Positions 45,837 through 58,015 of a stretch of 64,000 nt of DNA are shown in pieces. The translations under genes were made by a program, and so were the position numbers. A model generated the notes under the pieces. That model made no database searches. It was not told the DNA's origin and saw nothing but the letters and a program-made list of their open reading frames with translations. The stretch's first letter is position 1. The number at the start of each line of letters is the position of its first letter. Where the stretch lies: contig JAPVLO010000887.1 of assembly GCA_027257055.1 (NCBI GenBank), forward strand, positions 186,001 to 250,000. The letters are read 5' to 3'. This DNA comes from Cephalopachus bancanus (Eukaryota > Chordata > Mammalia > Primates > Tarsiidae).

Positions 45837-46924
45837 GTAAAAAATCAAGCAGTAGGGAACTTTGGAATTTCTGAGCTCTGGCACCACGATAGATTTGTTG
45901 GGTTTGGATGGATTACAGTGGTCTGACTGACGGGTGAGAGTCCGCTGGCTTCTGTCTTATGGGGCCCATCACATGGTGCTTGTGCTGTCCCGGTGGTTTT
46001 TTTAAGAAGCAGATGGTGGCAGCGTGCCCTTCCCAGGAGCTCACATTGCCACCCCAGGAAGAGAACGGCAGGGACGTGAGTCTGTGATATGTGGCAGCCT
46101 GCACACTGTGACCTGCAGCTCCCCCAAATGCTGGATGAATTGGAAGTTGTTTCCCCCCATTGTTTCTGAAAACTACAAAGGAAGCAGAAGCCCATTTCCC
46201 ACTTAGTATAGAAAGAGTAAAGATTTGGTGAGTGAGCCCCTGTAAACATATGAGGTATTTTCACTGGGGCCTCTTCCCCAAATCCCAATGGAAAGAAAGC
46301 AGCTCTCCCAGATCCGCATTTTTAGCAGAAGTAAACTAATTGACACAAATTTGAAAGGTGGTATGAGGGCAGCCGGTGGAGAGGATCACAGATTCTAAAG
46401 GAGTTCAGCCATGACGAGTAGTCGGCAGAATCATTGGGTGATCTGGATTCGGGGAAAGGGCAGTGCATAGGAAAGGATTTTTTTCTAGAAGGAGATGCTA
46501 CTTACTACTTGAAGAGGAATGGAGGAAGTCATGTGAGGAGTGCCTTGAGCTAGGGGAAACTTGTGCAGGATGTGCACCTGAGGGCACGGAGCAGCCACCA
46601 GCAGTCACAACAGACTGGCCTTGGTGGGGAATGGCTCTTCATGTAACCAGGGTGGTGGTAAGGTGCTGGCCAGAGAGCTGAGCAGATGGGTTTGGCAATG
46701 TCTCCAGAAAACAGCCAGGGTGTCTATGTTAGGACCTCACTTAGGACCAGCTCTGGATAGAAGGAATTTATCACGCAGAGGAGAGAGGGGCTGTGGGTTT
46801 GGCCCACAACAGTTTAATGATGACAGGACTCTTCTCATGGGTAGTTGACAGCTTCAGAGAAGACAAATGAGGTATTTCCTTGGAAACAGCTTTCTTTCCT
46901 CCTTTCTATCCTCATCTGTTGCAT
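45837..46924. other. Unique intronic DNA, about 1.1 kb
   Basis: Moderately GC rich. Open frames on both strands (for example 46288-45845 minus, 147 codons) overlap, show no motif that I recognise and start within sequence adjoining an Alu, so I leave them uncalled. Confidence 0.45.
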
Positions 46925-47780
46925 CTTTTTTTAAAAAAGAAATGAGGCATCATTTACATTCAGTAAAATTCACCCTTTTTATTTTTATTTTTTGAGTTAG
47001 AGTTATTGGGTTATTATATGGGTCAGGCTGGTGTGTAATGGCATGATCACGGGTCATTGCAGCCTTGACCTCCTAGGCTCACGCAATCCTTCTGCCTCAG
47101 CCTCCTGAGTAGCTGGGACTACAGGTGTACTGTAGCATGCGTGGCTAATTTTTTCATTTTTTTAAAATAGAGATGAAGTCTCACCATGTTACCCAGGCTG
47201 GTCTCAAATTCCTGGGCTTAAATAGTCCTCTTGCCTTAGCCTCTCAAAGTGCTAGGATTGCAGGCATGAGCTACCACGCCTGGCCAAATTCACCTTTTTT
47301 AGAGCACAACTTTGCCAAATATGTGTAGTCATGTAACAGCTTTGTCACTCCCAGATTCCCTTGTGCCACTTTTTAGTCATTCTTTCTCCCTCCCCTGACA
47401 ACCCTCTTCTGTTTTCTGCCCCTAGAAGTTTGCCTTTGTGAGAATGTTTTAGAAATGGCATCCTGCAGAGTGTGGTCCTGAGAATGCGATGTCATGAGTT
47501 TGAGATGCATGCATGCTGTTGCATGTACCAGCCACTCCTTCTTTCTTGCTCACTAGTCTTCCATTTTAAAGGCTTTTGAGGCAGTTTGTTTATCCATTCT
47601 CCTATGGAGGAACTTCCAGGCTTTAGTGATTCCAGCTTAAAAGCTACTAGAAACATTTGCATACAGGTTTTTTTGTGTGAATGTGGTTTTCATTTCTCTT
47701 GGGTAAACATCTAGGAGATGGCTGGATCATGTGGGGAGTGTAGGTTTCACTTTGTCAGAAACCACTGCATTCTTTCAACT
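46925..47780 (-). mobile_element. Old L1 3' segment, antisense, split by an Alu
   Basis: TTTACATTCAGTAAAATTCA before the Alu; AGAGCACAACTTTGCCAAAT, CCACTCCTTCTTTCTTGCTC, GTGGTTTTCATTTCTCTTGG and GATGGCTGGATCATGTGGGG after it, in antisense order of old L1 3' ends. Confidence 0.72.
46990..47285 (-). mobile_element. Alu, AluJ-like, antisense, nested in L1
   Basis: TTTTTTGAGTTAGAGTTATT through to ACCACGCCTGGCC. AAAATTCACCCTTTTT before and CAAATTCACCTTTTTT after are a diverged target duplication. Confidence 0.92.
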
Positions 47781-47818
47781 TAAGGCACTTCATGAACATC
47801 AGTGATTCTGTAGGTGTT

Positions 47819-48115
47819 TTTTTTTTCTCTCTGAGACCAGGTCTCACTCTGTCGTCCAGGCTGGAGTGCAGTGACATGATCCTGGCTCACTGCAGCCTCA
47901 GCCTCCTGGCCTCCAGTGATCCTCCCAACTCAGCCTCCCATATAGTTGTGATTACAGACATGTACCACCGTACCCAGCTAATTAAAAAAATTTTTTTTAT
48001 AGAGATGAGATCTCGCTATGTTGCCCAGGCTGATCTCAAACTCCTGGACTCAAGGAGTGCTCGTGCCTAAGTCTCCCAAAGTGCTGAGGTTACAGGTGTG
48101 AGCCACTGCCCCCAG
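47819..48115 (-). mobile_element. Alu, AluJ-like, antisense
   Basis: TTTTTTCTCTCTGAGACCAG, full dimer, end GCCACTGCCCCCAGCC. Confidence 0.93.
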
Positions 48116-49185
48116 CCCAGTTGGATAGATTTGAATTGAGTTGCAAAGCTACTTGGTGCCTGTCATATAAGGCCCATTGGAAAGTAGGTAAAGGCCATTA
48201 GCCTGGCATATTTATCTGCAAGACAGTCATGAAGTTTTGATGCTCCTTCGTGAACCTGTCTGGGTCACAGTTTCCAAAGCTGCTCATGAATGTAGCCTAG
48301 GTGTGTGATAGATCATCCTTGTGTGCATGTCTTCTCCTTACCTAGCAGTGCCGCTGGTCTAACTTTTTGCATAGAAGTAGAAAACACTGCAGCCTGGTCT
48401 GCCCAAGCATCTGGGCAGGACAGAGGCCCATCTGTTCAGGCTTCTGGGGAACAGGATTCCTATAAGCTGGGCCTGTAGCAAGTAGGAAAGTTTTCTGCGT
48501 ATTTGCCCACATACTCAAAGTGTCACAGTCATCACAAACCCAGTGAAGTATTTCCCACCTCGAGCTTGGAGACTGACCTTAGCACACCACCAGGGACAAG
48601 CAGACGAGTAAGCAGACGAGTAATAAGAACCACGTGATGATGGTGGTGGTGAAAATATCAAAGAAAAATTAACACAAGTGAGAAATCAAATTCCATTCAT
48701 GTTTTGCCTAGTGTAGGGACGTCACCAGGTTCTGTGTCCATGACGGCAGTAATTTTAAACATTTCAGCTACTAAAAGGAGCTTGTCATTATGATAGATGG
48801 TAAAAGTTCATTTCTCACATATGCTAAATTGCCAGAATGATGAAGTTCTTTCTTCACGTGAAGATTTAAAGACCCTCAGGTATGATCAGGAATTTCTTAT
48901 TCACTGGAGCCTCTTTTCTGATTTGCCCTGATTTATACTGAGAGGCCGATTTATTATATGTATTTATTACCTCCATTAGCATCACCATTCACGGGTTATT
49001 CAAAGCGAGGGTATTGGTAGTTATCCACAGTGGGATTCTACACTCTGGATAGGAGTTATTTTCCTAAAGAGCCTATATCTGCACTCACATGACTAACTGG
49101 GTAGAATTAGGCATGTTTCCCTTCATTTACATAATGTATACTTGGTTCTGTATTATAGATCATCCTTGCTCATAGGAGGACTGTT
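48116..49185. other. Unique intronic DNA, about 1.1 kb
   Basis: GCAGACGAGTAA is directly repeated at 48600-48622. No exon or repeat family recognised. Confidence 0.5.
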
Positions 49186-49535
49186 GCTATGGCTTGAATG
49201 TTTGTGTCTGCCTAAATTCACATGTTGGAGTCCTAATCCCCTGTGTCAAAGTAGGTGGGGCCTTGGGGAGGTTATTAGATCCCATGAGGCCTCTGTCTTC
49301 ATGAATAGGATTAGTGTCCTTATAAGAGACCCCAGAGAGCTCCTTCACCCCTTCCACGATATGTGGACACAGTGAGAAGGCACCGTCTGTGAACCAGGAA
49401 GCGAGTCTTCACCAGACGCTACATTTGCTGGCACTTTGATCTTGAACTTCCAGCCTCCAGAACTGTGAGAAATATATGTTTAGATGACACCTGGCCTAGA
49501 TATTTTGTTATAGCAACCTGAACAGACCAAGATAA
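49186..49535 (+). mobile_element. Solo LTR, ERVL-MaLR-like, sense
   Basis: TTGCTATGGCTTGAATGTTT, AGGATTAGTGTCCTTATAAG, AACTTCCAGCCTCCAGAACT and TATTTTGTTATAGCAACCTG mark a MaLR-type LTR from its 5' to its 3' end. No internal region. Confidence 0.72.
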
Positions 49536-49648
49536 TAGTGAAATACTATGTCCTCATGGCCAGACTTTCAAGGTTGTAAATGTAACTTAGGTGACCGTGA
49601 CCTTTGTCCTTCATTTTGTGAATCTTCTGTTTCAAGAAAAGCACTAGG

Positions 49649-49940
49649 CTGGGCTCGGTAGCTCAGCCTATAATCCTAGCACTTTGGGAGGCCGAGGCGA
49701 GAGGATTGCCTGAGTCCACGGGTTCGAGACCCACCCGGGCAACTTGGCAAGACCTCGTCTCTACAATAAATCAAAAATTAGCTGGGCGTGGGAGCGCGTG
49801 CCTGAAGTTCCGGCTCCTTGGAAGGCTGAGGCGGAAGGATCGCCGGAGCCCAGCAGGTCGAGGCTGCGGTGGCCGGGAGCTTGCCACTGCACTCCAGTCT
49901 GGATGACGGAGTGGGACTCCAACTCAAAAAAAAAAAAAAA
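49649..49940 (+). mobile_element. Alu of the distinct lineage, late-type, sense
   Basis: GCTGGGCTCGGTAGCTCAGC, CCACGGGTTCGAGACCCACC, CTACAATAAATCAAAAATTA, TTCCGGCTCCTTGGAAGGC, tail of about 17 A. Confidence 0.95.
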
Positions 49941-50724
49941 AGAACTAATACGCAAGTAGCCTGGCTGGGCGGTATACATTATCTGTAACGCACCTCTCTA
50001 GTGCTGATCCTCCTCAGGCGAGTTGGCATAAGAGAAAGAGAGAGTAACACTTAGGTGACCTTTTCCTCTTGTAGCCAAGCCCAAGTACAGAGCTAAAGGG
50101 TTGCTCTGTACTCTAGACACACAACAAGCTTTTACTTTTCTGAAAAGATCACCTAGCAGATTATCTAGCTGGTTCACAGTGGGTGAACTGGCATAGGTCC
50201 TTGTTAGGGTGGGCACAGGGCTGAGGGGGAAAGTTCAGGGGATCATCATTGCCCCCAAACTCTTTCCACAGAAACAGAGACCGTGAGGGTTGAAGCGATC
50301 CCCTCTGAAAAAGCACTGGGCAACTTGGGGCCTGTTGCATAGGGACGAGTTTTGACTTGTGCCTTGTAACATAGAGCACTGTTTGAACCCAACCAGTCTG
50401 GATACAAGAAGAGCTTCAGTTTGTCCATGGAAGAAACCCTTCTCTGACGTCTCCACGTGTTCCTATGCCCTTTCTGTGCAGTGGTCTTGGCTCTGTCAGT
50501 CATGTGAGCAGTTACCTTCACCTCCTGCTGGCCTGTTGTTTAACCCAACTGGAGTTTCTACCTCACTAGAGACTGAGCCAAGTTCTGTTTCATCCTGTCA
50601 CAGCTGTGAGCTGCTGTCATCAGGAAGGTGATGTAGGAGAACAGAACATGAAGACATGCTCCCCACTTCCAAGATCTACTTCTCTTTGAGGGGGGGCAGT
50701 ACAATGTCCTTTAAAAAAACTCTC
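49941..50724. other. Unique intronic DNA
   Basis: Open frames on both strands overlap and lack motifs. Nothing else recognised. Confidence 0.45.
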
Positions 50725-51300
50725 GACGGAAGCAACCCAGATGTCCATTGACAGATGAATGAATAAACAGAATGGCCCATGTTACAGAAGAATATTCTTA
50801 CTCAGCTTTGAAAAGGAAGGAAGTTCTGGTATATCTTGGATGAACCTTGGACACGTTATGCCAAGGGAAGAAAGCCAGTCACAAAAGGACTGATCTGTCG
50901 GTTTCCACTTCTAAGAGAAACTAGAGGCATCTAATCCATAGAGACAGGAAGTAGAATGGCGGTTGCCAGGGGATGAGGGGAGGAGGAGGAATGGGAGTTG
51001 CTGTTTGATGAGGACAGAGTTTCAGTTGTGCAAAATGAATAAAATTCTGGAAATGGTTGGTGGTGATGGTTGCACAACAGTGTGAATATACTTAATGCTG
51101 CGGAACTGTGTGCTTACAAATAGGTTAAGATGGAAGCGCATATGGTGTTGTGTTCCTATAGTCCCAGCTACTCAGGAGGCTGAGGTGGGAGAATCACTTG
51201 AGCCCAGGAATTTGAGATCAACCTGGGCAATACAGCAAGACTCCATCTAAAAAAAATTTTTTTGAATTTTAAAAAATGGTTAAGATGGTAAATTGTGTGT
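50725..51300 (+). mobile_element. Old L1 3' end, sense, split by an Alu arm
   Basis: CAACCCAGATGTCCATTGAC, AATAAACAGAATGGCCCATG, GGTTGCCAGGGGATGAGGGG and GATGGTTGCACAACAGTGTG are L1M 3'-region landmarks. Sequence resumes at 51280. Confidence 0.85.
51132..51272 (+). mobile_element. Alu right arm only, sense
   Basis: GGTGTTGTGTTCCTATAGTC, GAGGCTGAGGTGGGAGAATC, CAGCAAGACTCCATC, A/T tail. GGTTAAGATGG occurs at both sides (51123-51133 and 51280-51290), so the monomer inserted on its own or was 5' truncated. Confidence 0.88.
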
Positions 51301-51539
51301 TATGTGTGTTTAAATACATATTTTTTGGATCACAGCATTATAGGTAAGAAGGTCCGTGTATAGATTGAGTTTGGAAAATTAGAAAAAGAAGAGAAGGAAC
51401 CACTTGAATTCTCCAGTAGAGAGCCCTTACATTATAAGGGCTTTTTCATAAACCAGTTCAGTGGTTGGGGCATGACCTTGGCACATACAGCATCATTTGT
51501 AAGCTTGATTGGTGTCTGATGAAATCTGATTATTTTTAA

Positions 51540-52190
51540 AATTATACAGAAAATAGCCACTGTATTCATAGTAGCAATAATCTGGAAAGATCGCCAGTGT
51601 CCTTCAGTGGGTGATAAACTAAAGAAAGTGTGGCATGTCCGTACCATGGAGTACCACTCAGCAATCACAAGGAGTGAGCTGTTGACGCATGCAGCAAGCT
51701 GAATAGATCTCCAGAGAGTTGTGCAGAGTAGAGCGAGCCAATGTCAAAAGATCACACACTGCATGATTCCATTTATAGAACACTCATGAGGTGCCAAAAC
51801 TAGAGAGATGAAGACCAGATCAGTGGCTGCCAGGGGTTAGGAGTAGGGATGGGAGTGCATCCAAAGGGTGGGGTATAAGAGAGATCTTTTGTGCTGATGA
51901 AAGAGTTCTGTTCCTTAACTGTGGACGCGGCTCCACAAACCAATGCGTAGGATCAAAGTGCATAGGTGATACATATGCACACCAGGGAATGCAGAGCAGA
52001 AACAACGAAAACTGAGTATGGTTTGCAATCCAGTGATCGGTGCTGTCCTGATTGTGGTTGGATACTGTATACAGCAGTGTAAGATGTCAATATTGGAGAA
52101 GGCGGGATAAAGGGTGCACAGGGTTTTGCTGGTTTTGCCACTTTCTCTGAGCCCATAATAATTGCAAAGTTATTCACCTTTTAAAAGACT
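51540..52190 (+). mobile_element. Old L1 3' segment, sense
   Basis: ATTCATAGTAGCAATAATCT, TGATTCCATTTATAGAACAC, GATCAGTGGCTGCCAGGGGT and TAATTGCAAAGTTATTCACC run in L1M 3'-end order. Open frames on either strand are shadows. Confidence 0.8.
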
Positions 52191-52773
52191 AAACCGAAAA
52201 CATTTTATGTTTCCATTGTCTTTATGTCTGTGAGAGAGAGAAAGACAACAGTGGTCTAAACACAGGCAGCCGAGACATTCTAATGACATTTTGTAGGTCA
52301 TTAGCCACATGACAGACCTAGGTTTAGGTGGGGGTGTGCTTCTGTGTAGTGGATTTGAGAAACAGTCTATTAATTGAGAAATGGATGGCCACACAGACAT
52401 TCTTGGGCCTTGGGAAACAGAAGAATCATGAAAACTCATCTGGAGGTGACCGATAGTTGTCATGGACATAACAAACTCTGCCATGCCCACCTGGCTGGTT
52501 CTCCCTTGTTGATTATCAGGAGTCTCAATTCTGCATTGGATTGGGAACCCTAGTCTCTTGGTGGGCTACGTTTTCACATGGCTTCTTCCCTGCCCCCTTA
52601 CCAGTAAATCTTAGAATGTTTTTACAATATCCCCTATGACCTGCGTGAAGGATTCTGTTACATATACACGTTCAGCCTGAGCGAAGAGGGCAGATGTAAG
52701 GGTCTTAACCTCTGGAGATACTGTGAATGGCTACAACACGATGCATTAATTAACGGGTTTTAGCCCATTCATT
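52191..52773. other. Unique intronic DNA
   Basis: Nothing recognised. Confidence 0.45.
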
Positions 52774-52786
52774 AAGATCAGAGTTT

Positions 52787-53056
52787 TTCCAGAACACCAG
52801 AAACTGCATGTTCTCACTTATAAGCAGGAGCCAAAGACCATGTACACATGAACATAAATTTGAGAACAACAGACACTGGGGAATCCTGAGCGGGGGAGGG
52901 AAGGTGGGGGGCAAGGATTGAAAAACCCGTTGGGTACCATGCTCACCATTTGGGTGATGGACTCAATAGAAGCCCAGACCTCACCATCATGCAGTATACC
53001 CATGTAACAAACCTGTACATGGACCCCTTGAATCTACAATAAAATCAAATTTTAAA
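52787..53056 (+). mobile_element. 5'-truncated L1 (primate L1P-type 3' end), sense, target duplication
   Basis: TGCATGTTCTCACTTATAAG, GGTGATGGACTCAATAGAAG and ATACCCATGTAACAAACCTG are the L1P 3' end, with a short A-rich tail. AAGATCAGAGTTT (52774-52786) and AAGATCAGAATTT (53057-53069) flank it. Confidence 0.9.
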
Positions 53057-53060
53057 AGAT

Positions 53061-53205
53061 CAGAATTTCTCAATCTCGGCACTGTTCATATTTGGGACTA
53101 GATCATTCATTGCCTTGGGGAGACAGCCCACTCTCTCCCCTCCATTGTGACAACCAAAAGTGTCTTTGGACATTGCCAAATGCCAATTAAGAACCGCTGA
53201 TTTAA
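53061..53205 (+). mobile_element. Family B DNA transposon, internally deleted
   Basis: CAGAATTTCTCAATCTCGGC at the left end, AAGTGTCTTTGGACATTGCC inside and TTAAGAACCGCTG at the right end. The left end coincides with the target site of the preceding L1. Confidence 0.72.
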
Positions 53206-54040
53206 ATCCTTTAGCTGTGGGATTTTTTTTTTCTTCCAACTATTTTTTATTGGGAAATGGAGTTTTAATGGGATTCTTATTTCTTCAGCCCTCATCTTAT
53301 CTTCTCCTTGGGCTGCATTTTGATTCCTTCAGCTGCAGAACTCAAATAGACTTTCACGGTGAGCAAAATGCAGTCCTCGTTTTTATTAAATTTTTCCAGG
53401 GTATTTTTCCCCTTGAGGAAGAGGAAAGTCTGCCAAAAGCGTTCTCTGGCAGATAATAAAATAATTGGGAGTAGTAGACTTGCAATCTGATTTTTGGGGG
53501 GCCTCCTGGTGAGTAGGTTAGATAACCAGGAAAAGGGTGTTACTCTTAATATTTGTGAATAATTGCATCTACAAAAATGATTAAGTGGCTTTGCCTACTG
53601 TAATCCTGGCAGCTGACAAATTACCCTGTGGGCCCCTGTGTGTTTCCTAGGGCCGTGGAGTGTCTTCTTATGCAAGACACGTTTCCATGGATTCAGGAAA
53701 TCATTTTAATGGTTCAGCTCTCTTAATTTAAACAAAAGTTCAGGGCTTATTGTTCAGCTGAGTCTCTAAAAATATTTTTTGACTGCAGTGGCTCTTTTAC
53801 ATTGCTAATGTGTGTCCCTGTTTAAAAAAAGAATCTTTATGAAACAGTGAAGGCAGGCATTTCTTTGAGGTGATGGCAGTCTTTGCTTTAGAAATAATAA
53901 AGGAAAACATTAGTTTCATCATATAATAAATAAGGAAGAACTGAATAAAACTTCCACATTACTAGAGGATGGAATAACTTTAAAATCACATAAAGAGGTA
54001 ACATGACTTGATATGATCCTGTTAGGTATAAACAGTGTTT
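53206..54040. other. Unique AT-rich intronic DNA
   Basis: No exon or repeat recognised. Confidence 0.45.
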
Positions 54041-54044
54041 TGTG

Positions 54045-54430
54045 GTGGTGTGTTGGGGGACCCCATGACCGCCCTCAGGCTCAGTGACTTGCTAGGACGA
54101 CTCAGTATCTGTATACTCATGGTCTATTACAACAAAAAAATACACATTAAAATCAGCAAAGGGAAAATGTGCACAGCACAAAGTCCAGGAGAAACCAGGC
54201 ATGACCTTGCAGGTGTCCACTCTTATAGAATTACACGGACACAATTCTCCCAGCAATGATATATGATGACTCGTGTGAAGTGTGACCAACCAGGGACACT
54301 CACCTGAGCCTCAGCATCAGGGCTTTTATTGGAGGGTCAGTCCCATGGGCAATGTGGCTCATGCTGAGAAGGTCAGAAGGAAAACTAGCAGAGTACGTGA
54401 CTGCCTCTATGCCATTCCACATCAAAATCT
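54045..54430 (-). mobile_element. LTR-like repeat, antisense
   Basis: CTCAGGCTCAGTGACTTGCT, GGTCTATTACAAC, TTAAAATCAGCAAAGGGAAA, AATTCTCCCAGCAATGATAT and GGGCTTTTATTGGAGGGTCA match, in order, an antisense endogenous-retroviral LTR known to me but whose subfamily I cannot name. No viral genes visible. Confidence 0.5.
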
Positions 54431-55875
54431 GGGTTGTGGTTGTATATCTGGTATCTGTGCATTTGTGTGTGTATGTTAGATGTTGATTTTTTTAAAATAA
54501 CTTTAAAAAGTGTGGTGGCATAGCTGGAGAATGTGATACCCATACCTTCCACATAGCAAAGAGCATCACCCTAGCTAGCTGTATGGCATCAATAATGTAC
54601 ACTTCTCCACCAATGGGTGCAGCTGTTCTCCCTTTGCAGAATACAGTTGATATAAGGTTACAGATCCTTCACTTCCATGCTGGGTTATGAAGGAACCTGT
54701 ATTACATACTGATTGTTCAATTACAAATCCTCTTGTAATGGTGTTAGCTGCAAATGAACTCTTTGTTTGAAAAGACTGTTTTTCTAAACTGTTCTTTTTG
54801 GTGATTATAACCACTTACAGTAGCAAAATGCAAGAATCTAGAAGTTGTTTTTTCATATATTCCAGATGTTCATAACTCTACAACTATCCTGGTTTCAATG
54901 CAATTTCAGTTGTATGATCTTTTCTGAGTTTATTATTCTAATTTGTAAGTGTGTAAAAACTAAAATTCTGCCTCCTCTTCCTCCTTATCTATTTTAACCA
55001 ATTATTTTAAATTTGTCAGAGTAGAGAAAGCTCATTTCCACTAAGCTCATAAAAGAAAGCTTTTTCAGTAAAACTAGCTAAATTTATAAATCAAGACTTG
55101 CTGTTCTTGTGCTCATTAATTTATTAGAGGGAGAAAAAGCAATTAGAATAAAACTCAGTTGAGTGTTTATAAAATTACAGTTGTTTAAATATGTGTCTTA
55201 CTCAATGTAGTCAAAAAATTTTCCGTTGGAACTAACACCCAAAAAAAGGTTGGATTTTGTTGAAGTTGCACTAAAACTTAAATTTTCCTTTCTATTTTAA
55301 TATTTGGGGATAATGTGAAAAATTCTAAGATAGTTCACATTTCCTGTTTTAGATAAGATGAAATAGCCACTTAGCGAGATGCCTGCCTTCAAAGTTCATT
55401 CACCATTACATATAAGACCTGCCTGCTCTGAAATTCTAATGTGACCTTAAAAGTATCTGACATTGATATATTTTATTTCCTGCCAAATTCGATTCCCTTT
55501 CTTCCTTTCCAGGGTTAGTAGCATGCAGGTCATCTGGATGGTCAGACACAACATTGTCCATTTTCCTGAAGTCCCTGGGCATTACTTTGTTGGTGCCTCT
55601 TCCATTTACTTCTTAAACGCTATTGCCCCCAAGGTGATTCTTTTTTCCCCCCTCCTACATCCATGTCTGTGGTCAATAAACTGCTCCTCTCCTCCCTAAG
55701 TCAGGGTATCCATCCCTAACTTCTCCAATGACATCCATACTGGTATTTTGGATGGCACTTTTCCCAGGTAGTCCTAATATAATCCCACAGTTGCTATCCT
55801 CACCATTTTCCTGCCACTGTCCCTCCACTCCAAAGCAAAGCTTTCTCTGCCCTATAATTATATCACTGTTTGTCT
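54431..55875. other. Repeat-poor AT-rich intronic DNA, about 1.4 kb
   Basis: A homogenous AT-rich stretch (54850-55480) without recognisable insertions. No exon signature. Confidence 0.5.
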
Positions 55876-56226
55876 TAGTCCATTTGGGCTACTATAACAA
55901 AGCACCATAGACTGGGTGGCTTATAAACAGCAGACTTCTTTCTCACAGTCCTGCAAGCTGGGAAGTCAAAGATCAAGGCACCAGCAGATTCTGTGTCTGC
56001 TGAGGGCTCGCTGGTTCATAGATGGCACCTTCTCACTGTGTCCTCACATGGTAGAAGGGATAAGGGAGCTCTCTGGGGTCCCTTTCATAAGGGCACTAGT
56101 CCCATTCATGAGGCTCCACTCTCGTGACCTCATCACTTCCCAAAGGCCCCACCTCGTAACATCATACCCTTGGGGGTGAGAATTTCAATATATGAATGGG
56201 AGGGGCACAAACGTTCAGACCATAGT
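55876..56226 (-). mobile_element. Solo LTR, ERVL-MaLR-like, antisense
   Basis: TTAGTCCATTTGGGCTACTA, CTGGGTGGCTTATAAACAGC, TCACTGTGTCCTCACATGGT, AAGGGCACTAGTCCCATTCA and AATTTCAATATATGAATGGG: the same LTR type as 49186 in reverse. Confidence 0.72.
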
Positions 56227-56397
56227 ATTGTTGCATATCATAAAAGCATCAGGGTCATATTCACGCATTTCTTTTCCATAGTATCTTTCCTACTGCCTTC
56301 TCGTCTTCAATTCTCTGACCCCCCCGACACCTCTATCACCTAGGTATCCTACCCTTGTCAATGTTACTTCTTTCTCCATCATCACTGCTTTTTTATA

Positions 56398-56620
56398 GTA
56401 ACAATAGCTCACATTTATTGAGCACCTACTGTGTACCAGGCATGATTCTAAGTGCTTAACAGCTGAAATTGTTTATTCCTACCAACCCCTAGGAAATAGA
56501 AACAACTCCATCTCTCATGTACAGAGAAGCCCAAAATATTGAGAAGGTCCTGACTTGCCCAAGTCACATTGCCAGGAGGTCATAAAGGTTGGATTCAGAA
56601 TGTCATCCATCTGGCCCCAG
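56398..56620 (-). mobile_element. MIR, antisense
   Basis: CTCACATTTATTGAGCACCT, TGTACCAGGCATGATTCTAA, CTTGCCCAAGTCACATTGCC. Well-preserved old SINE. Confidence 0.88.
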
Positions 56621-56699
56621 AACTTGCTCGTTGATTCATTTCAACTGGCAAATTAAAATGTATATGTATATTTATTGTGTACAACGTGATGCTTTGAAA

Positions 56700-57182
56700 T
56701 ACAGTTGACCCTTCGTATTGGTGGGTTCCTCATCTGTGAATTCAACCAATCATGGATGAGAAATAATTTGGAAAAAATAATACAACAATAAAAATAATAC
56801 AAAAATTTTAAATGGTACATTATAGCAACTATTTACATTGTATTTGCATTGTCTTAGGTATTCTAAACCATCTGGTGATTATTTATTTATTTATTTTTGA
56901 GTTGGAGTCTCACTCTGTCGCCCAGACTGGAGTGCAATGGCACGCTCCTGGCTACCACTGCCTCGACCTGCTGGGTTCCAGCTATCCTTCTGCCTCAGCC
57001 TTCCAAGTAGCCAGAACTACAGGCACGCACTACCATGCCCAGCTAATTTTTGATTTGTTGTAGAGAAGAGGTCTCACCAAGTTGCCTAGGCACTTTGTCA
57101 TTTGGTATCAGGGACTTGAGCATCTGTGGCTTGATCCCGGAACCAATCCCCTGTAGATACCAAGGGATGAGGGATGCCTGTG
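56700..57182. mobile_element. Tigger-type (MER2-like) DNA transposon, split by an Alu
   Basis: Left part ACAGTTGACCCTTCGTATTG, GTGAATTCAACCAATCATGG, AATAATACAACAATAAAAAT; right part AGGGACTTGAGCATCTGTGG, CCAATCCCCTGTAGATACCA. Both ends are the complementary termini of a nonautonomous Tigger element. A second copy starts at 63897. Confidence 0.8.
56897..57091 (-). mobile_element. Alu of the distinct lineage, 5' truncated, antisense
   Basis: (TTTA)n, GAGTTGGAGTCTCACTCTGT, AATTTTTGATTTGTTGTAGA, CACCAAGTTGCCTAGG, then the Tigger sequence resumes. Only the right arm and part of the left arm are present. Confidence 0.92.
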
Positions 57183-57329
57183 TCTCCACGTGGGCTCATT
57201 AGAACTAATTAACATATGCGTTACCTCATATACTTACCAGTTTGGGGAGTGAGAACACTTAAACTCTACTCTTTTGGCCATTTTCAAAATACAGTATTTT
57301 AAACTATAGTAACCATGTCGTATGTAGAT

Positions 57330-58015
57330 TTCTTGAACTTATTCCTCCTGTCTAACTGAAATTTTGTCCTCTTTGCCCAACATTTCTTCCTGCCCTGCAG
57401 TCCCCTGGGAACCATCATGCTACTCTCTGCTTCTGTGAGTTCAGCTTTTTTAGATTCCATGTATAAGTGAGATCATGGTGAATTTGCTTTTCTGTGCCTG
57501 ACTTCTTTCAGTTAATATAGTCTCCTCCAGGTTCATCCACATTGTCACAAATGACAGGATGTCCTTCTCTTTTAAGTTTGAATAGGATTCCATTGTGTCT
57601 GTATACCACATTTTCATTATTCATTCATCTGCTGTTTAGTGCTTGGGTTGATAACATATCTTGGCCATGGTAAATAGTGCTACTGTAAACATGGCAGTGC
57701 AGATATCTCTTCTATATACTGATTTCCTACCTTTGGATATACCCAGTAGTAGGATTGCTAGGTCATATGGTGGTTCTAGTTTTAGTTTTTCAAGGAACTC
57801 CATACTGTCTCTCATGATGGCTGTGCTAATTTTCATTTCCACCACCAGTGTGCAAAGGTTCCCTTTTCTCCACATCCTGACCAACACTTGTTATATTTTA
57901 TCTTTTTGAAAATAGTCGTTCTAACAGGTGGAATGTGGTATCTCATTATGATTTTAATTTGCAGTCCTTTAATGATTAGTAATGTTGAACATTTTTTCAT
58001 ATACCTGTTAGCAGA
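57330..58015 (-). mobile_element. L1 ORF2 3' end and 3'UTR, antisense, degenerate
   Basis: TTCCATGTATAAGTGAGATC, GGATATACCCAGTAGTAGGA, GATTGCTAGGTCATATGGTG, TGTGCAAAGGTTCCCTTTTC and TTTAATTTGCAGTCCTTTAA are antisense L1P/L1M landmarks. No intact frame of useful length on the minus strand. Confidence 0.85.

Noticed and set aside
45845..46288. 147-codon minus-strand open frame
   Set aside because: No recognisable domain, overlaps other frames, begins next to an Alu; no splice or codon evidence.
52170..52490. 106-codon minus-strand frame
   Set aside because: No motif and no splice context; region has no coding signature.
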